Shown: positions 1-9,161 of the stretch, piece by piece
How the letters are laid out: every line of letters starts with the position of its first letter
How positions within the stretch are numbered: the stretch's first letter is position 1
Assembly: GCA_021399435.1 (NCBI GenBank)
Contig: JAJTUP010000003.1
Coordinates: forward strand, 744,001 to 808,000
Reading direction: 5' to 3'
Source: Diaporthe sp. PMI_573
Taxonomy: Eukaryota; Ascomycota; Sordariomycetes; Diaporthales; Diaporthaceae
Length of the DNA: 64,000 nucleotides
The notes under the pieces: generated by a model
The model's database searches: none
What the model was told of the DNA's origin: nothing
Seen by the model: only the letters and a program-made list of their open reading frames with translations
Translations under genes and position numbers: made by a program

Positions 1-137
1 ATGCCTGGCGTGGATATGCTTCGTCTTTGCATGGTACTCGGGATTCTTGCGAGTTTGATGGCTGACTCACTTTGGAGGCTGGCTCTTGGTGGTATGGTGC
101 TGATAGTTGGTGGTGATGTTTTAGTGTTAATGAACAT
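1..137 (-). pseudogene. Partial minus-strand reading frame, unknown
   Basis: An ATG at 137 opens a frame that runs without a stop to the window edge (about 45 codons, Ser/Thr/Pro/Ile-rich). It lies about 50 nt downstream of a TATATA box at 186-191, in the same layout as the other units of this region. No family is recognised. It could be a chance frame, because the part inside the window is short. Confidence 0.25.
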
Positions 138-185
138 TGCTGTGTTTGGACGTGAATGGTGGCAACCACAAACTGAAATGAATTG

Positions 186-191
186 TATATA
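186..191 (-). promoter_or_regulatory. TATA-type box
   Basis: TATATA lies about 50 nt before the ATG at 137 (minus strand) and about 140 nt after the reading frame that ends at 332. It is one of eight such boxes in the first 9.9 kb. Confidence 0.35.
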
Positions 192-331
192 GGTGAAGGG
201 TGAGATGGGAACAACTTGGTCGGTTGTCCGGCACTTTGTCCACTCTGTCCCGACCGTATCGAGCAGTCTTCAGATCGAAAGAGACATACTTCAAGCCACA
301 TTCAGGGTTGTTGATTTGCCACTCAAGACGT

Positions 332-1015
332 TTATTGAGCTTGGCACAATCTTTCTCCGTGTGTTGTTAGCACTTGAGCTTCCGGCTGACAGGTGGAGGC
401 AAGATAGGCCCCACGGGCACGCTGCTCGAGGTATCGCTGGGCATGGTCGGCTGCCTTGCGGTCCACTGTGCTGCTCCTCTGTCCCAGACTCTTCTGCGGG
501 AGGTTGATCACATGGTCTTCGTCGATGGTCAACTTGTTGCTATTGAAGTCGAACGATTAGGATGGCGAGAGGGCAAGCTTTGGCTTGCAGCGGACCTCGG
601 CCTCAGACCACTAGCGGAAACGCATATCGTTCCGGCCTGTCAACTCCATGTGCATTTGGATTCGTTGGCTGTTGAGCTTGAGTTCAATTGAATGCAGCTT
701 GAACTGTTTTGCGACATGTCCGCGTATAGCGCGCTCCAGGATGGAAGCGAGAGAGGTATCAGGTCCTGTCGCCTGCTCAACCGGGGTCTGGGGCTGGAAG
801 CAGGATAATTTATGCTGAGGTCGTTCACCTTGATCAAAAGCAAAAGAAAAGAAAGACGTGTCTGATGGTACTCTGAAATCATCAGGTTGCCTTGTTCTTC
901 TGCTTGTAAACATGGTGTGGGGCTTTTGGGCAGTGAAGTATGAGTCTCGCTCTGGCTTCACCAAGCGTTCCTCCGAGCCGTCAATGACTGACCAGAAACC
1001 CTTACAGATTGCCAT
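332..1015 (-). pseudogene. Decayed ORF, unknown family, two in-frame stops
   Basis: A single minus-strand frame starts at an ATG at 1015 and runs 228 codons to a TAA at 332. It is broken only by TAG at 611-613 and TAA at 557-559. About ten stops would be expected by chance over this length, so the frame is very probably former coding sequence. The middle part (roughly residues 100-170) is rich in alternating hydrophobic and polar residues, as in a beta-rich fold. The C-terminal third is Gln/Arg/Ala-rich and probably helical. Both stops could come from CAG/CAA by C-to-T change. I do not recognise the family. Confidence 0.45.
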
Positions 1016-1222
1016 GAGCTTGAAGTCGCGTTTCTATCGTAGAAAGTTGACCTGGCCGACCAGGCGCTGGAGATCGACGCCGGTGTCTTTGCAGTTAGAG
1101 TCTGCAGACGCGTCGGTTGCGCCAGGCATGATGCGTGTCTCTGAAGATGAAATCGAAGAAAAGAAGTTTCGTAGCTAAGGGTACTTTTCAAAGAGGTATT
1201 TAGGGAGATACGATCTCCGGGC

Positions 1223-1981
1223 TCATAACCAGTGTGTCCGGACACATGGTGAAGTGGCGATCTTGTGATTCTGACTTGCGAGATGGCGGGTTTCGGCTAT
1301 CTTGTTACTGTAGATAGCAGAGCACATGTGACAGTTGTTCTTGCCCTTGTACTCCCCTTTTCTCTTCCGTGTCGCAATCTATTTCTTGATGCTCCTTTCC
1401 TGACTCGCGAGCCACTCTGGTGAGCCCGTCTTGGCTTTCCTTCCAGAGCCAGACTTCTGCCGGTGGGCGCGCTTCCCCGAGACAGTTTCGAGGAGCGATT
1501 GGTCCGGCCTAGAGTCGGTGTACCCATGCTGCCTTGTTGCATCGACTATGAACAGGGCTGTTCTTAATTGTTAGATGAGACGGTCTCTCGTTGTTGATTG
1601 TGGGCTGTTGGACAGGTTTTGTATGACGTCTGATCGATCCATCATGTCATATAGTATGTTGTCTTGATATTGGAAGGTGTTGTAGCTGCCTAATCCATGA
1701 CAGAGGAAGCTCGTAAAAGCGCAAGGTAGTAACTCAAGTGCCCGGGCGATAGTGAGTAATAAAACGATATTGTAGAAGTTGTACTCCATGGAGCTGAAGT
1801 CCATCGCATAGATCCAAATCGCGGCGATGAGGTCCTCTTTGATCACATTGCCATGAGCTCCAGTGCCAGTTACCTCAATGCGCAAGGTGGAGCACGTTGT
1901 GGCAAAGGTATGGTACATTCTTGCTTGATAGGCCGATCCAGCAATCATCTGACGCCTTGCCCCTCCCATGTTCCAAGTCAT
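1223..1981 (-). pseudogene. Decayed ORF with U1-like C2H2 zinc finger
   Basis: One minus-strand frame runs from an ATG at 1981 to a TGA at 1223-1225 (253 codons), broken by TAA at 1571-1573 and TAG at 1379-1381. The N-terminal 130 residues contain a hydrophobic stretch. A Lys/Arg/Ser-rich segment follows. At 1265-1333 the frame encodes C-x2-C-x12-H-x5-H, the spacing of U1C/JAZ-type zinc fingers that bind RNA or double-stranded nucleic acid. The start codon overlaps the stop of the frame at 1978-2310 (ATGA). The presence of an ordered zinc finger downstream of both stops argues that the whole frame was once translated. The family is otherwise unknown. Confidence 0.45.
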
Positions 1982-2310
1982 ACCTCACACCAGGAGGAGA
2001 TCTGCAAGTTTGTCGCCTGGCTTGTGAAGAAAACGTTACCCGAGATGATCACCCTGCAAAGGACAGCTTTGGACTTGAGATCAAGTCTCGCAAGAAAGGC
2101 GAGATCTGTGAGAAGATTCTGAAGCATTCCTCGGCTGGGGTGAAAGGCTGGCATGTGAGGCTCTGGGAATGTTCTGTGGGAGACTGGGTGGGACAGGAAT
2201 GGATGAAGTCGAGGGTTGTAAGGCAAAGCGTATGGGATATCGAGATGTGTCCCCTGCTGATATTGTGTCTGATTCCTGGCCTTGTGAGCTAAGGACGAAA
2301 GAGCAGGCAC
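1978..2310 (-). pseudogene. Minus-strand ORF, unknown
   Basis: A 110-codon open frame ends in TGA at 1978-1980, with the next frame's ATG overlapping the stop. Codons near the 3' end look protein-like, but no domain is recognised. It may be the upstream part of the same decayed gene as 1223-1981 after a frameshift. Low certainty. Confidence 0.2.
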
Positions 2311-2379
2311 GCTCTGATGTGTTTTTGTGATGATCTGGATGAGGGTGATGATTTAAAAGCAGGCGAGGAGGCCTGTTCC

Positions 2380-2586
2380 CTAGTCACTCAAAGTTGGAGT
2401 AGACTTGTTCCTGTGGCCCGGTGTCGATGGCGGGTTGCACTGAAGATAAGCGGAAAAGAAAGTATAGCTTGCTGGCAGTGGTGTATCATCTTGCGCACCC
2501 GGCTTCTCCGTGTCCTATGCATCCACCGTACCAGAGAGCTGGAGCAAGTGTGTGAACTGAAGCCTGGACAGTAGCTTGGTGAGCAT
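2380..2586 (-). pseudogene. Decayed short ORF; possible Ty1/copia RNase H tail
   Basis: From the ATG at 2586 a frame runs to a TAG at 2380-2382 with one internal TAG at 2515-2517. Read a little further upstream in the same frame (through a TAA at 2623-2625) it gives an N-x-x-D-M-L-T-K-x-L-x-R-x-x-F pattern like the C-terminal end of Ty1/copia RNase H domains. If that reading is right, this is a copia remnant and the adjoining TATATAAA was coding sequence. If not, it is a separate small ORF behind a promoter. I cannot decide between these. Confidence 0.35.
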
Positions 2587-2621
2587 GTCGGAAACATTTT
2601 GCTTTGAGTTGGTATGTGTGA

Positions 2622-2630
2622 TTTATATAT
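2622..2630 (-). promoter_or_regulatory. TATA-type box
   Basis: ATATATAAA on the minus strand lies 69 nt after the stop of the acidic-tailed frame at 2699 and 36-44 nt before the next ATG (2586). The alternative explanation is a mutated codon run of a retroelement (see the entry at 2380-2586). Confidence 0.35.
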
Positions 2631-2698
2631 CTCCCTCCTGAGTAATGCGTTCACCAGCGAGTTGGGACGTGGTGGCCTTTTGGGCAGTCACCCATGTG

Positions 2699-3459
2699 TT
2701 ATTCTTCATCGATGTCGTGGTAGCTGATGTCCTCATCGTCTTCGGACTCTTTTTCTTTTCTTTTCTTTGGCGGCGGGCCTCCTCATCATCGTCGTGATCA
2801 TCATTCTGACCTTAGGAGATCCCTTGGCGCCAGGAACAATGGCCATTTGGCCATCCCGCATCAATGTTTCTCCATTTCCAGCCGCATCGATCTCTGCCTG
2901 AATGAATGCATATTTGAGATCAAGAGGCTGATCATCAAGGGCATCGGCAGCCTTGGCCAGAAAATCTTTCAGTGACGGAACAGTACACATATGCGTATGG
3001 TTCTTCGCGTTGTCGGTGGCTCCAGGTATAATGTGATGTTCATGCGGTGCCTGCGCAACCACTGTGTGTTCTTTCTTGAGCACCTGTCTGTCGCAGCGAC
3101 ATGGCTTGACATGAAAGATTAATGAAAACGGCAAGCCTTGCGGGCCACTTCTTGGTTTTAGGTCCTTGAGGTGTCCAGAAAATGTGATGTCCTGCATCAT
3201 TGGGGATGTCACCGTGAGAAAGAAGGTAATGAGATCCTGGCCGCCCCGGGCTGGTCTGATTTACGTTGAAGCCCTGCTTGTTGTAGTGGGCCGCGAGCTC
3301 AGGATGAGGAAGTGAGTCAACCTGCAGCTGGACCTTGCCGCTGCGGATGAGTTTCATGCTGTGTGGCATCGCCTTCTCTCTCATCGTAAGATGGGCTCTT
3401 CCTTCAACGCCTGCGGCGTAATGGTGGTACGATATCGTTTCGGTGTCTCCTGGTGGCAA
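2699..3459 (-). pseudogene. Decayed gene with GQMAIV module and acidic tail (copy A)
   Basis: Two overlapping minus-strand frames (3040-3459, 140 codons; 2733-3212, 159 codons) each look coding over different parts, so a frameshift near 3110 probably separates halves of one gene. The first half has a long well-formed segment with G/C-ending codons. The second half ends in the module G-N-G-E-T-L-M-R-D-G-Q-M-A-I-V followed by K-G-S-P-K-V-R. Two further frame changes lead to an acid-rich, then Lys/Arg-rich stretch and a tail ending Y-H-D-I-D-E-E and TAA at 2699-2701. The same module recurs at about 6225-6304. No known family is recognised. Confidence 0.45.
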
Positions 3460-3687
3460 TCTCAGCTCTGTATCCTCTTTTCACTCGGAAGAGGTCGATT
3501 GCCCTGGGACGGCGTCGCTCGCTGGCAGTCTTGGTCTCTGGTGCCTCCCTCCGGTCTCTAACGTGGTTGACGACATTGGTGTTGCGGTGTTGTCTGCTGG
3601 TTGCAACCATACATGTCGTTGATAGGTGCTATAGCGATCCTAGCTCGACTCTCGTCAAGCATGAGGAACGCCGTACGGCAGGCGTCG

Positions 3688-3979
3688 TCACCTGCTCTCT
3701 GCATACGGAACCGTGCCAAGTCCATCAATTGTAGTGTAGAGAGCGTTCAACGATTCGATTTGTTCGCGGGTCTTGTCGACTGCCTTCTTCTCAGATTCCA
3801 ATGCTTGAATCCTCGCTGTCATCACCATGACACTTTCGAAATTTCTTCGGCAGCTGTGCGCCAGTGCTTGAAGCTGGCGTCGCTGCTGGGTTGTCTTCCA
3901 TTGCTTGGGTTCACACAACATGCCTCCGATTCCGGTTTTGGGCACCACCAGTCGTGTGAGGAGAATCAGTTGGTGACAT
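3688..3979 (-). pseudogene. Coiled-coil coding remnant
   Basis: An ATG at 3979 begins a short frame that ends after 22 codons. An overlapping frame (open down to 3688) continues with about 85 residues predicted to be helical, including a heptad-like stretch around A-R-I-Q-A-L-E-S-E-K-K-A-V. It was probably one protein split by a frameshift. It may continue into the frame at 3040-3459. The function is not recognised. Confidence 0.3.
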
Positions 3980-4042
3980 TATAGAGGATTTTGTTTTCTT
4001 TGGTAAGGACGATGTGGTGTTCGTGCTTGATGTGTGGGCTTG

Positions 4043-4049
4043 ATATATA
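4043..4049 (-). promoter_or_regulatory. TATA-type box
   Basis: ATATATA lies about 65-70 nt before the ATG at 3979 on the minus strand. Confidence 0.35.
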
Positions 4050-4600
4050 GGGCGGATGGGAAAGACAAGACAGAATGTAACAGGGAGGCAAGGTGTTAAT
4101 AGGTTTAACAGGTTTGCAATTCTGTCCCCTTTGGTCAGGAGTCGCATTATTTAACTTGACAAGGTCAGCTAGGAGGTCAGTGAATTTCTCCACTGCTTCT
4201 TTGATGGCATCGAGTGCGTTATTCCAACGTGTGTTGCGTAGGGGCATGATGGCTGTCTTTCCGGGGAAGGCAGCTCGAGTTTCAACGCAGGTGTGATTTG
4301 CTTGGACGAACGACTGGGAGGTCTTCAGGGATTTTTCGATGTGCCATTTGATGTCCACGACCTAGCAACGAGAAAGCCCTCTTCGCTGAGGCCAAAAGAC
4401 CTAGGCACATCAAAGACGTTGAGACGATGAGAAAGAAGTAGCGATGGAGATGGATGACATATGAATGACAGTTGTTTGATGAGAAGATTGATGTTGCAGT
4501 GTCAAATAGAACATAGCTTGTGATAGAACATATGCCTCCGTTGTGCAGGTGTCAGACCGCGAATTCTGACTGGGGACGCCCATTGCACATAGCTGGCACC

Positions 4601-5340
4601 TTAAGTGCCCGTGTGATGGTGGATAACACACGTACTTTCCAACCCCGCTGGCCTCATGCGGACCTCCCGGCCCCGCGATATAATCGCGGTCGGCTGGATG
4701 AAGTCGTAGGTGTTGTCTGCATTTTCCTGCTTTTTCATGAAGGCGTCCCACCTGGCAGCTGCTATAGCCCTGTGGCGTACTGTCAAAGTGGACGGTGCTG
4801 AGCGCGTTCTCGAGCTTGTGCCAGCCGAGCGCTTGTTAACCAGCGAAGCAGCCGGCATTGTCCACGATTCTCGTGAGCAAAGGAAGGGTACTTTCGAATT
4901 GCTGGTTTGGCGTGACCTCTGCTTCCACCCATCCTGTGACGTACTCGATCGCCACCAGAATAGGCACACTGTCGACCGCCGTCAAGTCTATCGCCCATCT
5001 CGTGAGCGGCGGCTGCGGTGCTATCTGCTTGAGGTCTGGCAACGCTGGGTGGGGAGACTTCATGAGCCGGCATTCCGTACACTCGGCTATCACCTGCTGA
5101 GCCGCCAGTGTGATCTCAGGATGCCAGAATCCCTTCAGGGCTTCACGGAGAGTACTGCCAACGGTGAAGTGCCCGCGGTCCACATGCAGCTTCTTCATCG
5201 CTACAAGCAGATGCTGGTCCGAGGCCCCCTTGGTTGTGGGCCAAAAGGACCTGCTCTGGCAAGGTCAGCACGACCCAGTTCTGATGGGCCATCATGACGA
5301 AGGCTTTGAGTTCCTGGCGACTTCGGCTAGGCCCCTAAAC
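4601..5340 (-). pseudogene. Decayed retroviral-type integrase (HHCC + DDE core)
   Basis: The best-preserved piece (4836-5198) encodes H-x4-H-x29-C-x2-C, the zinc-binding head of retroviral/Ty3 integrases. A core with R-W-A-I-D-L follows (first catalytic Asp, residue 71 of the fragment). Next comes an I-L-V-A-I-E-Y-V-T-G-W strand pair, then I-V-D-N-A-G-C-F (second Asp, residue 113). The Asp-Asp spacing of 41 is shorter than usual, so some core is probably deleted. A TAA at 4836 and frame changes on both sides break the gene; downstream another frame (to 4601) looks like the C-terminal part. Upstream, a different frame gives V-V-L-T-L-P-E-Q-V, plausible linker sequence. I see no reverse transcriptase or RNase H next to it. 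Confidence 0.7.
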
Positions 5341-5814
5341 ATTGTTGTTGCCTGTAAAATTGCTGTGCAAGCTCGTCATGAGGATACGGGTCCTTCAAGG
5401 GGTCTCACGCCACCACCTTGCCGTCAAGGACAAAGGGGAAACGGTTCTTGCAATCGACGAAGTTGCAGAGGCGCCGCGTGATTGTGAAGCCCTTCGCCAC
5501 ATCTCCAAACTCGGCGTCGGGGATGAGAGGGCCGTAGTGTGCCTACACCAGTCCCCAGACGAGTCCTGCGGCCTTCCAGGAGGTGGCTGTCGTGGAGATG
5601 AATGAAACAAAAGAAAAACAAAGAATAAAGGAATCTCCAGTCCCGAGCTGAGAACTGAAAACGACTTGACAGTTGTTGTCACCATCATCACTGCCATCAC
5701 TGGCATCCTCATTGCTGTTGTCCCAATCAACATCTTCCTCACCCGTGCTCTCATTTTCATCATCCTGCGAGTCATCCTTGTCCTGACTTGGGTGTGCTGC
5801 CTTAGACGCCGCAT
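5327..5814 (-). pseudogene. Decayed acidic-N-terminus ORF, unknown
   Basis: After the TATA box at 5847-5854 and an ATG at 5814, one minus-strand frame stays open for about 165 codons apart from TAG at 5543-5545 and TGA at 5405-5407, ending in TAG at 5327-5329. The ATG itself is in another frame, so an indel near the start is likely. The first third is strongly Asp/Glu-rich. A hydrophobic stretch follows, then a globular-looking region with a C-x4-C pair. It leads directly into the integrase remnant, so it could be an N-terminal domain of the same protein. No family is recognised. Confidence 0.4.
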
Positions 5815-5846
5815 TGTCTATATGAGAAGTATTTCAGAATGGTGGA

Positions 5847-5854
5847 TTTATATA
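5847..5854 (-). promoter_or_regulatory. TATA-type box
   Basis: TATATAAA on the minus strand starts 49 nt after the stop at 5903 and lies 33-40 nt before the ATG at 5814. Confidence 0.4.
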
Positions 5855-5902
5855 GAACAATGTAGCAATGAAATGGAATGAAATGAAATGTGCCTTCTCC
5901 CT

Positions 5903-6304
5903 CTAGTCGCTCAGCTTTGTCCTGTGAAAGGGCAGGTTCAGAATGGATCTTGTTGAGGTCGGCAACTTCTTCTTGTGAACTGATAGCATCCCTCTCTTCC
6001 TGTTTGCCTGTGAACGATTCTTGTCACGGTGATTGTAATCTTGAAGATTGTGCATCATTCCGGCGTCAGTAAACCTCTTGCCCAGAGCAGTGGCAAGAGG
6101 TGCAAAGTAATTGTCGTCGGGAAAGGAGGCTGGAATTGATGAGTGAGTTGAATCATCACGGTCAAAAGGGCTTGGAAAGATCAAGGCATCAGGACCGAAC
6201 AGGCCTCTGACGAGGGTGTCCAGTCTGACCTTGGGACGTCCCTTTGTTCCATGGACGATGGCCATCTGTCCATTCTGCAGCAGAACCTCTACATCTCCAG
6301 TCAA
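5903..6304 (-). pseudogene. GQMAIV-module ORF (copy B)
   Basis: This 133-codon frame starts near 6304 and ends in TAG at 5903. Its N-terminus, G-D-V-E-V-L-L-Q-N-G-Q-M-A-I-V then K-G-R-P-K-V-R, aligns with copy A at about 2810-2880 (G-x-x-E-x-L-x-x-x-G-Q-M-A-I-V-x-G-x-K-G-x-P-K-V-R). The rest differs: a Pro/Asp-rich middle and a Lys/Arg-rich C-terminus. No stop breaks this piece, but no convincing start or upstream exon is visible, so I treat it as a remnant. Confidence 0.45.
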
Positions 6305-6448
6305 GCAAGCTCCGCGCCAGGCACGAGGGTAGTGGATCTTGTCTGTTTCCTCACGGGCTGTGTTGTGAGGGTGTGTCCGAAGTTACACCGTGACCGGTGA
6401 GATCATTTTCCACTTTTGCAAATCTGGTTAGAGGGCTCCAGATGTCTG

Positions 6449-7113
6449 TCATGCAGGGTGCCAACTGACAGTGGCGGTGGTTTGAGCGTCCAAGTTTGGA
6501 GTTTGTAGAAGTGGTGATGCATCGCTCTCATTCCTCGATTTGCTCTGGGGACGGTAATCTCCCATCTCTAAATGAGAAGTATCCGACAGTCTCGCTTTCT
6601 TACTTGCATCCTTCCTTGTGTGCGGGTTGATGGTGGGCGGTCCAAGTATAGGCTCACTCGCCTCGCTCGGAATCACCCACTGTATCGTAGTCGCAGTCAT
6701 GACAGCTTGGATGCCAACCCTTCTCTGTGCCATCCATTTCCGGCAGGGATATGGCTGATGTCCTTGAGTCTCCTGATGTTGAACTTCTTGGGACATTACT
6801 TGGGCCCCGGTAGGGGCTTTCTTCGGCGGCTGATATGCCTTGCCGATCTTCGCCCGCTTGGCCGTTGGTGATCTGATCCAGCAGAGCGTCATGCTGTAGC
6901 CATCACACCTGTGGACTTTCCAAAATGAAATCTGTTGACCCTGTCCGGGTGCTGTTGTTGGCGGCAGCCTTGGACTGAGCGACTCTGGCCTTGTGGGAAG
7001 CTCTGTTGCAGTAACCGTTCCCGTTTCCCAGTCTGTTCGAGGTTGCGGTGCTCCACGAGGTAGTGGTCGAGGTGGAAGTCGTCGCCATCAAACTCTTTGA
7101 GTTCATTCTCCAT
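6449..7113 (-). pseudogene. Broken coding remnant, unknown
   Basis: An ATG at 7113 opens 74 codons to 6889; the same frame reads back upstream without stops almost to the TATA box at 7264-7273, suggesting a lost start codon. A second frame covers the end of this segment and, past a TGA, continues to about 6650; a third is open for 147 codons (6449-6892). The pieces are hydrophilic and Gln/Ser/Lys-rich. Frameshifts plus a stop are the simplest reading. No domain is recognised. Confidence 0.3.
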
Positions 7114-7263
7114 GGCTCTTGCAATGCCTGTCGGATCTTGGCAGGTGCTTGCGTTGGTCGGATCCTCGTCGATCTGTGCAAGTGTGGCCTTGGTACTCTT
7201 GCAAGCAGCGCTGTCGTGGTGTGGTTTGAGCTTCTTTGAAGCGTATGGATTTTCAGGTGGTAA

Positions 7264-7273
7264 TTATATATAT
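7264..7273 (-). promoter_or_regulatory. TATA-type box
   Basis: ATATATATAA on the minus strand, 46 nt after the stop at 7319. The first in-frame ATG of the next coding-like segment is about 155 nt away, but the open frame reaches back close to the box. Confidence 0.35.
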
Positions 7274-7318
7274 GAAATGAATTTTCTATCATCGCACGTC
7301 TCCATGTGCGTGATTCGC

Positions 7319-7785
7319 TCATGGCCTTGGCTTTTCTTCAGCGGGCTTCGAGAATGTGCGGACGGAGACTCCTTCGACCGTTTTGTTTGCGGCATTGTGA
7401 TTTCGCGGTGGTGTAGTAGGAGCCGCCACCGCCAGCATCACTCCTGCAACCCACCCGATCCCCAGATCAGGAGAAGCTATCGTGAGGCCGGCGGGACCAC
7501 TAGCCGGCGCCGGGGTACCGAAGGCAGCGATGGAGCCGCCGGACTGTCCAGCACTGACAAGCGGCAATGGCTGATTGCCATCAAGCTCCATGCTGATGTG
7601 AGCAATATCGACAATGTTTCTCCACGACTGTGTTTGGAGAGGAGAGGCAATCAATCAGTTCAACGCAAGTCTTGGGAAGGCTGGTGACCTGCGCCGCTTT
7701 TGCTGTGGTCGTTGTCGTGCGCTGGTAAGGAATGGGAAGTATACGCCTTTGGGTAGATGCCGTGCCATGATGGCGGAATAGGCAT
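7319..7785 (-). pseudogene. Small two-part ORF, Pro/Ala/Gly-rich, unknown
   Basis: An ATG at 7785, immediately after the TATA box at 7807-7815, opens about 40 codons. A second frame, open to a TGA at 7319, adds roughly 90-110 codons including a Gly/Ala/Val-rich hydrophobic stretch that could cross a membrane, then a Lys/Arg/Pro-rich tail. The two parts need a frameshift or a short intron to join; I could not find a convincing splice pair. Confidence 0.3.
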
Positions 7786-7806
7786 AATGTTGAGAAAGAA
7801 GTGTTG

Positions 7807-7815
7807 TTTATATAT
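7807..7815 (-). promoter_or_regulatory. TATA-type box
   Basis: ATATATAAA on the minus strand lies 22-30 nt before the ATG at 7785 and about 70 nt after a possible stop at 7883-7885. Confidence 0.4.
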
Positions 7816-7882
7816 GTGAGTTGGCTGTTCTCGCCTTCTGATGGCGGCGGTGACATGATTTTGTTCGCGCGCACAGGAGCAG

Positions 7883-8485
7883 TCAGCAGGACGTGTACGG
7901 GTTTTGCTCCTGGTGGCCGCCGTGATTGTGAAAAGAAAGAAAAAAACATTGTATATGGTCGGGGTCGTGGAGCTCCCTCTCGAGCCACAGCAGCCACGCC
8001 TCCAGGAGTCTCCTGAAATTTGGTAGGTTTCGACGATGTCCTTGAGCTCTCTGGCGATGTCAAGTGTGAGCAGGCCGCGGCGGAGGTCCTCGCTCTCTAC
8101 CCACCTCCCGGCGTACAGATCGAGGTACAGGTTGTGGAGAGAGGCGATGTGCCCGGCCGAGTATTTGTCCGTGCTGCCGCAGGTCGGGTCGATGGCGCCG
8201 AGGTCGTTGTGGCGCAACTGCCTGCTACCCGGGTATGGCCTGTCCACAGTCTGCACGGTGCCCCCGTTGATGGCGATGTATCCTTGCTAGGCGCGTGCCG
8301 TCATCAGGGCGTCTGTGTACTGGAGAGGCTGTGTTGTTGCGACGGCGCTGAGTTTTGCGCCGTTGTTTTCGCTCTGACTCGACGGTCGCATGCCGATAGT
8401 GTCTGTGACACAGCTCGTGATGCGGAGGCCGCGCACGTAGGTCTGGGGATCGTCTCGACGAAGAAAGTGATGTGAGAAAAACAAG
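7883..8485 (-). pseudogene. Decayed ORF with strong coding signal, unknown
   Basis: On the minus strand a frame with mostly G- or C-ending codons runs from about 8485 to about 8010, broken by one TAG at 8286-8288. The protein-like sequence around 8050-8250 (including G-Y-I-A-I-N-G-G-T-V-Q-T and N-L-Y-L-D-L-Y-A-G-R-W) has the balanced composition of a globular protein. Near 8010 the coding signal moves to another frame that ends at 7883-7885. It resembles a structural or capsid-like protein only in general composition; I cannot name a family. Confidence 0.4.
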
Positions 8486-8609
8486 TTCTTGCGCGCGTGT
8501 TGAATTGTCCTCGTGCGTTTGGGCGAGTGTAGGCAAATACTTGCCACCATTGTCCACTGTGCGCTTCGCTCGGCTGCTCTGCCGAGTTGGAATCGATCTG
8601 CCGCTGATA

Positions 8610-9053
8610 CTATTCTTCGCGGTGCTCTGTTTGACAATAACCCCCGTCGGTCTTCTTGAGAAAGTCTGTGATATTTGTCTGCGACTTCTTCTCAACCTTG
8701 TCACCCGGCTTTGCGCCGGTGTGAGGCTTCTGAGGCGGGCCAAATCGGTAGAGCCTTGACACTGTTGGAGTGAGACTCGGATCCTGTATCTGAATCATGG
8801 CCTCAGTATGAGGCATGGGTGTCTTCTCCTTGGGATCATGCTGTGTCTTTTGGCGCTTGGGTTGGTGGTCATCTTGTGGTGTCGTGGTGGGTATAGGATC
8901 ACGGGCGGGATTGGGGATGGTGTTGATGTCGATAGACTTGATCTCTATGCCATGCTGTTGTGCGGGATGATATATATAGCGTTCATCAAACTCGTCGAAG
9001 TACTCCTCAGGCTCGTCATCGGAATCGTACTCTGGGGTAAAGTCCGAGTCCAA
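8610..9053 (-). pseudogene. Acidic ORF with PIP-box-like peptide
   Basis: This minus-strand frame of about 147 codons begins with a long Asp/Glu/Tyr-rich region, passes through a Pro/Thr/Gln-rich linker and ends with Q-T-N-I-T-D-F-L-K-K. That peptide fits the PCNA-interacting pattern Q-x-x-hydrophobic-x-x-aromatic-x, with the T-D pair typical of PIP degrons. The second aromatic is Leu and the basic residue at +4 is absent. No ATG starts the frame; upstream it continues through a TGA towards the splice acceptor at 9094/9095. A TAG ends it at 8610, but the same frame stays protein-like for about another 45 codons. Confidence 0.4.
8971..8978 (-). promoter_or_regulatory. TATATATA run (inside an open frame)
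   Basis: TATATATA lies within the acidic frame 8610-9053, where it encodes Y-I-Y. It may therefore be coding sequence rather than a promoter. Confidence 0.2.
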
Positions 9054-9094
9054 CTCGGGCTCTCAGTCCATCTCGTCGGAAGGATGACTGACAC

Positions 9095-9161
9095 CTGAAA
9101 AATATTGTCAATCTATAAGGAAAACACAGGCGACTGGCTGTGTCTTCCGCCGTAGCAGTAC
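9095..9161 (-). other. Spliceosomal intron (predicted)
   Basis: Donor GTACTG at 9161, branch-like ATTGAC and acceptor TTTTTCAG ending at 9095; 67 nt. It separates the frame 9162-9767 from the acidic frame 8610-9053, although the best frames on each side do not join without a one-base shift. Confidence 0.5.

Noticed and set aside
2560..2810. Confident Ty1/copia retrotransposon call
   Set aside because: Only the short N-x-x-D-M-L-T-K-like peptide supports it, and the preceding frame ends with its own acidic tail and stop. It is kept as a possibility, not a call.
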